This document shows, in pieces, positions 6,403-8,029 of a stretch of DNA of 8,029 bases. This DNA is from an uncultured Phascolarctobacterium sp. (GTDB lineage: Bacteria; Bacillota; Negativicutes; Acidaminococcales; Acidaminococcaceae). Within the stretch, counting starts at the first letter, position 1, and every line of letters starts with the position of its first letter. Below the pieces are notes generated by a model. It saw only the letters and a list, made by a program, of their open reading frames with translations. It was not told the origin of the DNA and did no database searches. The stretch covers positions 1-8,029 of the forward strand of contig CAKQHU010000055.1 in the NCBI GenBank assembly GCA_934234275.1, written 5' to 3'. A program made the translations under genes and the position numbers.

Positions 6403-6888
6403 TCAGCCTCTGAGCAAAGCAACTTTGGTAAGCAGCTTTTGAGCAGGCTTATAGAATGCACCGGCGGCAACTGCGGTGAAAATCATACCGGGGAAGGCTG
6501 CGGCGGTGAGTACCATCCAGTTTACACCGGTAACCTGCCACAGTACGAGGCGGGCGGCGAAGGTTCCGAGCGGGCCGCTGACAGCAACGGTAAGCAGGTT
6601 GGTTCCGAGCAGGGCCATGGTGCCACCGGCAACAACGCGGAATACCATCTGTACAAGCACGTTGATGATGTTGTGCATGCCGAGCATCATTCCCAACATG
6701 CTTGCAAGGATTCCTGCGATAATGTAGCGTTTAAAGCCGAAGCAGGCGCAGATGAGTACGGCGATTGGTGCAGATAACTGGAATTCGCCACCGGCAATTG
6801 GCGAAGGGATTTTAAAAGAACCTGAAATCAGAATCAAGACACCTAACAAAGCGATAGTAGTCAGCTCTTTCATACTCAAATCTTTCAT
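6403..6888 (-). CDS. Small integral membrane protein in the biotin operon, ECF-transporter S-component-like
   Basis: The 161-residue, very hydrophobic protein has about five or six membrane segments (roughly 9-26, 38-51, 55-71, 74-100, 105-120, 124-146). It has short polar turns, a charged start (MKDLSMKE) and a positively charged end. Size, helix number and the N-terminal pattern (ELTTIALLGVLILISGSFKIPSP, then a GGEFQLSAP loop) recall ECF-type vitamin transporter S components such as BioY. I do not see the typical BioY sequence, so this is a family-level guess. The start is ATG 6886-6888 with AGGAG (6896-6900) at 7 nt. That ribosome site overlaps the bioA stop codon (TAAGGAG), so the two genes are translationally linked. 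Its place between bioA and bioWF suggests uptake of biotin or of a precursor such as pimelate, the BioW substrate. No energising ATPase or EcfT gene is in the window. Confidence 0.75.
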   Translation of the reverse strand: MKDLSMKELTTIALLGVLILISGSFKIPSPIAGGEFQLSAPIAVLICACFGFKRYIIAGILASMLGMMLGMHNIINVLVQMVFRVVAGGTMALLGTNLLTVAVSGPLGTFAARLVLWQVTGVNWMVLTAAAFPGMIFTAVAAGAFYKPAQKLLTKVALLRG

Positions 6889-6899
6889 TTAATTGCTCC

Positions 6900-8029
6900 T
6901 TATTTTAAAACCTCATCCATGGATTGTTTAGCTAGTGCTATAGCCTTATCCAGATCTTTGTTTTCGATATTCAGCGGCGGGTTGAAGTAGATAACGTTAC
7001 CCAGAGGACGCAGCAGCAGGCCGTGGGTAAGTGCTTTTTTGTAGATTTCGTAGCCTATACGCAGGTCGCCGTCGAAGCCGATTTTCTTATCCTTATCGGT
7101 TACAAGCTCCATAGCGTTAATTAGGCCGATGTGACGGATTTCACCGATGTTTTTATGAGCGCCGAAGGTATCCGTGAGTGCATTGTGGAAGTAGGTTGCT
7201 TTTTCCGCAGCATGCTCGAGAATTTTTTCTTCCTTCATAATCTTGAGTACAGCGAGGGCGGTTGCGCAGCCGATGGGGTTACCGGCATAGGTGTGGCTGT
7301 GCATGAATTGCTTGCCTTTGTTGTAATCGTCATAGAAGGCATCGTAAATTTTGTCTGTGGTGCAGACAATAGCCATCGGCAGATAACCGCCGGTGAGTGC
7401 CTTACTGATGGTCATGATATCCGGGGTAATTCCCGCATGGTTGCAGGCGAACATTTTGCCGGTTCTGCCGAAGCCGGTAGCAATTTCGTCGGCAATCAGG
7501 AGTACGCCGTACTCATCACAGAGCTTGCGTAGCTTTTGCAGGTAGAGAGGCGGATAGATACGCATGCCTGCGCAGCCTTGTACGATAGGCTCAACGATAA
7601 TTGCAGCGGTTTCTTTTGCGTGTTTGGCAAATTCTTCCTCAGCAAATTTGAAGCATTCGCATTGGCAATGCTCGCGGTCTTTGGCGAACGGGCAACGGTA
7701 GCAATCAGGTGCTTTTACATGGATGTTGTTCATCATCATGGGTTTGTACATTTGTGCGAACAGGTCCATGCTGCCTACGGAAAGAGCACCGATGGTTTCG
7801 CCGTGATAGCCTTCGCTGAGACACATGAAGCGCTGTTTTTCCGGGTGACCGGTCTGCAGCTGATATTGGAAAGCGATTTTCAGTGCGATTTCTACGGAAG
7901 AGGAGCCGTTGTCGGCGAAGTTGAATTTGTTCAGGCCTTTGGGGAGAACTTCAACCAGCTCTTCGCACAGCTTAATAGCAGGCTCGTGGGTGAAGTTAAC
8001 GAAGATAACGTGCTCTAATTGTTCAATCT
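6900..8029 (-). CDS. bioA: Adenosylmethionine-8-amino-7-oxononanoate aminotransferase (BioA), N-terminus cut by the window edge
   Basis: The frame is open to the window end, and 375 residues are visible out of an expected 440-460. BioA is a class III PLP aminotransferase that uses S-adenosylmethionine as amino donor to turn KAPA into 7,8-diaminononanoate. Visible numbering starts at the codon ending at 8027. Motifs are [11 protein letters not shown] (7-17), [16 protein letters not shown] (39-54) for cofactor phosphate binding, [15 protein letters not shown] (71-85), [16 protein letters not shown] (178-193) with the PLP-ring aspartate, and [15 protein letters not shown] (205-219) with the expected PLP lysine K209. 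A cysteine-rich stretch [18 protein letters not shown] (109-126) resembles a similar insert in Bacillus-type BioA. The ATG at 7824-7826 is internal (a Met within [11 protein letters not shown]), not the start. It is the first visible gene of the biotin operon; its stop TAA overlaps the ribosome site of the next gene. Confidence 0.95.
   Translation of the reverse strand, partial: IEQLEHVIFVNFTHEPAIKLCEELVEVLPKGLNKFNFADNGSSSVEIALKIAFQYQLQTGHPEKQRFMCLSEGYHGETIGALSVGSMDLFAQMYKPMMMNNIHVKAPDCYRCPFAKDREHCQCECFKFAEEEFAKHAKETAAIIVEPIVQGCAGMRIYPPLYLQKLRKLCDEYGVLLIADEIATGFGRTGKMFACNHAGITPDIMTISKALTGGYLPMAIVCTTDKIYDAFYDDYNKGKQFMHSHTYAGNPIGCATALAVLKIMKEEKILEHAAEKATYFHNALTDTFGAHKNIGEIRHIGLINAMELVTDKDKKIGFDGDLRIGYEIYKKALTHGLLLRPLGNVIYFNPPLNIENKDLDKAIALAKQSMDEVLK

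Noticed and set aside
6064..6777. 237-residue + strand open frame
   Set aside because: It spans the antisense of bioWF, the inverted-repeat element and the membrane-protein gene, with no domain or start signal.
7131..8018. + strand open frames opposite bioA (133 and 160 residues)
   Set aside because: Antisense shadows of a clearly conserved aminotransferase.

Overview
The window looks like ordinary chromosome from a low-to-mid GC Gram-positive-lineage bacterium (Bacillota). A Negativicutes such as a Phascolarctobacterium-like gut anaerobe is my best guess. The hints are strong AGGAGG-type ribosome sites, TTG starts, intrinsic terminators at most gene ends, a BioW (pimelate) route to biotin, and a BioW-BioF fusion. 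The taxonomic call is inference only. No tRNA, rRNA, CRISPR array, transposase or phage gene is visible.

Layout from left to right. (1) 1-483 (+) is the C-terminal end of a DUF4143-type AAA ATPase. (2) 484-603 holds a small hairpin repeat and a strong bidirectional terminator. (3) 604-1776 (-) is a YbjJ-like MFS transporter. It has a near-consensus promoter and a leader of about 145 nt that contains a terminator-shaped hairpin, so it may be controlled by attenuation. (4) 2231-3685 (+) is a flotillin (SPFH protein) read from a TTG start. An intrinsic terminator follows it, then 3754-4182 (+), a DUF523 protein related to TudS-type [4Fe-4S] thiouracil desulfidases. (5) A bidirectional terminator separates this from the biotin operon on the minus strand.

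The biotin operon reads right to left: bioA (truncated by the window edge), then a 161-residue membrane protein resembling an ECF-transporter S component, then a 633-residue BioW-BioF fusion. The fusion would activate pimelate to pimeloyl-CoA and condense it with alanine to give 8-amino-7-oxononanoate (KAPA). BioA would then aminate KAPA to 7,8-diaminononanoate. The later steps (bioD, bioB) are not in the window. The small membrane protein is translationally tied to bioA, with its ribosome site overlapping the bioA stop codon. This makes it a candidate importer of biotin or of a precursor such as pimelate. A 179-bp element with 9-bp perfect terminal inverted repeats and related arms sits between it and bioWF.

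I found no large novel system. The points most worth a second look are the membrane protein in the biotin operon, the MFS leader, the inverted-repeat element, and the short hairpin repeat that flanks the MFS gene on both sides.
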